In this document: positions 62,872 through 64,000 of the stretch, one piece after another
How positions within the stretch are numbered: the first letter of the stretch is position 1
How the letters are laid out: each line of letters begins with the position of its first letter
Source of the DNA: Anaeramoeba flamelloides
Taxonomy: Eukaryota; Metamonada; Anaeramoebidae
NCBI GenBank assembly: GCA_027625915.1
Contig: JANTQA010000047.1
Coordinates: 17,236,001 to 17,300,000, forward strand
Reading direction: 5' to 3'
Length of the DNA stretch: 64,000 nt
Notes under the pieces: generated by a model
Databases searched by the model: none
The model's input: the letters and a program-made list of their open reading frames with translations, nothing else
Told to the model about the DNA's origin: nothing
Made by a program: the position numbers and the translations under genes

Positions 62872-64000
62872 ATCACCAGTTATTCCCCCCTCTTTGACTT
62901 ATATTAAATGAGTACAGCATACTTTCAAAACTATTGGGCATTATCTATAAAACTAAATATCTCAAAGTTTTGTTCACGAAAATTCATTCTTCAGTTTATT
63001 TTTAGAAAATTACTCCAAAAAACACCCTTTTTTCTCTATCAGAGACTTTTAGAAAGATGTGGTTATACTAACAACAATAAATACAATAACCCCAAGAATT
63101 TTAATTTCTTGAATGTTTATTATATTGTGAATTTTTATTACTTTGGATGAAACCTTAATCACAATTTTAGTTCGATCCCATTTAGAACTTTTCATTTTTA
63201 TGATTTCAGCTTGTGAGAGAAGAATCAAAAGATTCGGAAATTTTGGCCAATTAAATTCTTTCTTATGACTCAGATTTCAGAGGTGACAGGCGTGATAAAC
63301 CACTAGTTAAACAAACAGAAAGAAGACCTGAAAAATAAAACGATTAAGCAATCAGTACTCTACAACAACAATTCAAAATTTTAAAACATTTTCTTGATGA
63401 TATTCTCAACTTATTAATTTTTCTAAAAAATAATTTCAAAAAATGTTGATCAACTCAGAAACCCATAAAAGAAAAGTTTTTTTTTGTGAGATAAAATTTT
63501 TTTTTCCCCTTTTTCAGAAAAAGAAAACCCAAAAAATCATGATATTTCTTACCTTATAAAATTTTTTTACCTTTTTTATTACCATTTTCATCATCATTCT
63601 ACAATTCCATGTCTTGTTACTCGGAATCTAATAGAATGATTTTTTTTTTATTTTTTGAGATAATTCTTTTGGTTAAACAAAAAATTGATATTTTCAATCA
63701 ATTGAAAATATTTTGTATTGTTTTCAGAATTGTAGTTAAATCTATTAAAATTTTAAAGTCATTTACAACTTTTACTTATTAATTATTTTTATTTCAAAGA
63801 TGAAATTCAATTTTTCAAAATACAATTTTCTTCAAGATACCTAGGAATTTTGTTATTGTATCCTCAAAATTTAAAATAATTTTTTTTTCTGACAATAATA
63901 ATTTAAATTGTTCTGATTCATATGAATAAGGACTAAAAAATTTCTTAAAAAATTTTTTCCAAATTGAAAATTATTTTAGCAATGTTTATTTCATTTTCGG
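62872..64000. other. Window end, no supported gene
   Basis: An 80-codon frame with ATG at 62908-63150 has no recognisable motif. A tRNA-like patch on the minus strand at about 63255-63325 is discussed among the findings. A 35-bp stretch near 63655 (GATAATTCTTTTGG...AAAAAATTG) recurs at about 5300 in the LRR intron. Confidence 0.4.

Noticed and set aside
62908-63150. 80-codon ATG frame near the window end
   Set aside because: No motif, conserved partner or splice signal; its length is possible by chance in 64 kb.

Overview
The window looks like nuclear DNA of a unicellular eukaryote. It is extremely AT-rich, with homopolymer A/T runs everywhere, GT-AG introns, widely spaced genes, and proteins carrying long Lys/Glu (KEKE), Asn and Gln/Pro tracts. 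All reliable genes read through with the standard code, ending in TAA or TGA. The KEKE tracts inside otherwise conserved nuclear proteins, a Ras-family GTPase and gaps of several kb between genes recall Anaeramoeba (Metamonada). That placement is inference from style; no rRNA or other marker is present to confirm it.

Layout. 1-330 holds two short non-LTR retrotransposon reverse-transcriptase pieces lying head to head. 596-920 (minus) is the spliced 3' end of an unidentified gene. 3979-7701 (minus) is a three-exon leucine-rich-repeat protein with a 2.7-kb intron. 15078-17255 (minus) is an E2F-type protein with two winged-helix domains. 23816-28188 (plus) is a two-exon AGC kinase of the IRE/Rim15/Greatwall group. 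29966-31579 (plus) is a bZIP factor with a transmembrane segment. 37572-39021 (plus) is a six-exon Ras GTPase with a 12-nt microexon. 43534-46360 (plus) is a two-exon Cdc48/p97. 49656-51149 (minus) is TFIIB. 57506-58906 (minus) is a PIAS/Siz SUMO ligase. Coding-like relics of unknown identity lie near 42.2-43.2 kb, 53.2 kb and 61.5-62.1 kb.

The DNA between genes is dominated by short non-autonomous elements with terminal inverted repeats (TIRs). I recognise at least six families, called TIR-A to TIR-F here. Several have TA at both ends and a CAG...CTG terminus, as Tc1/mariner-type MITEs do. Long (AC/GT)n and (AT)n microsatellites are also present. I saw no viral or LTR element, no CRISPR array and no convincing tRNA or rRNA gene.

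The genes do not form an operon or one pathway. Together they cover transcription (TFIIB, E2F-like, bZIP), signalling (Ras, AGC kinase, LRR protein) and protein quality control or modification (Cdc48, SUMO ligase). I did not find an obviously new multi-gene system. The most unusual points are the Ras switch-I microexon, the E2F-like protein whose first domain has lost the usual contact motif, TFIIB lacking an ATG in its main exon, and the nested MITE flanked by 67-bp direct repeats.
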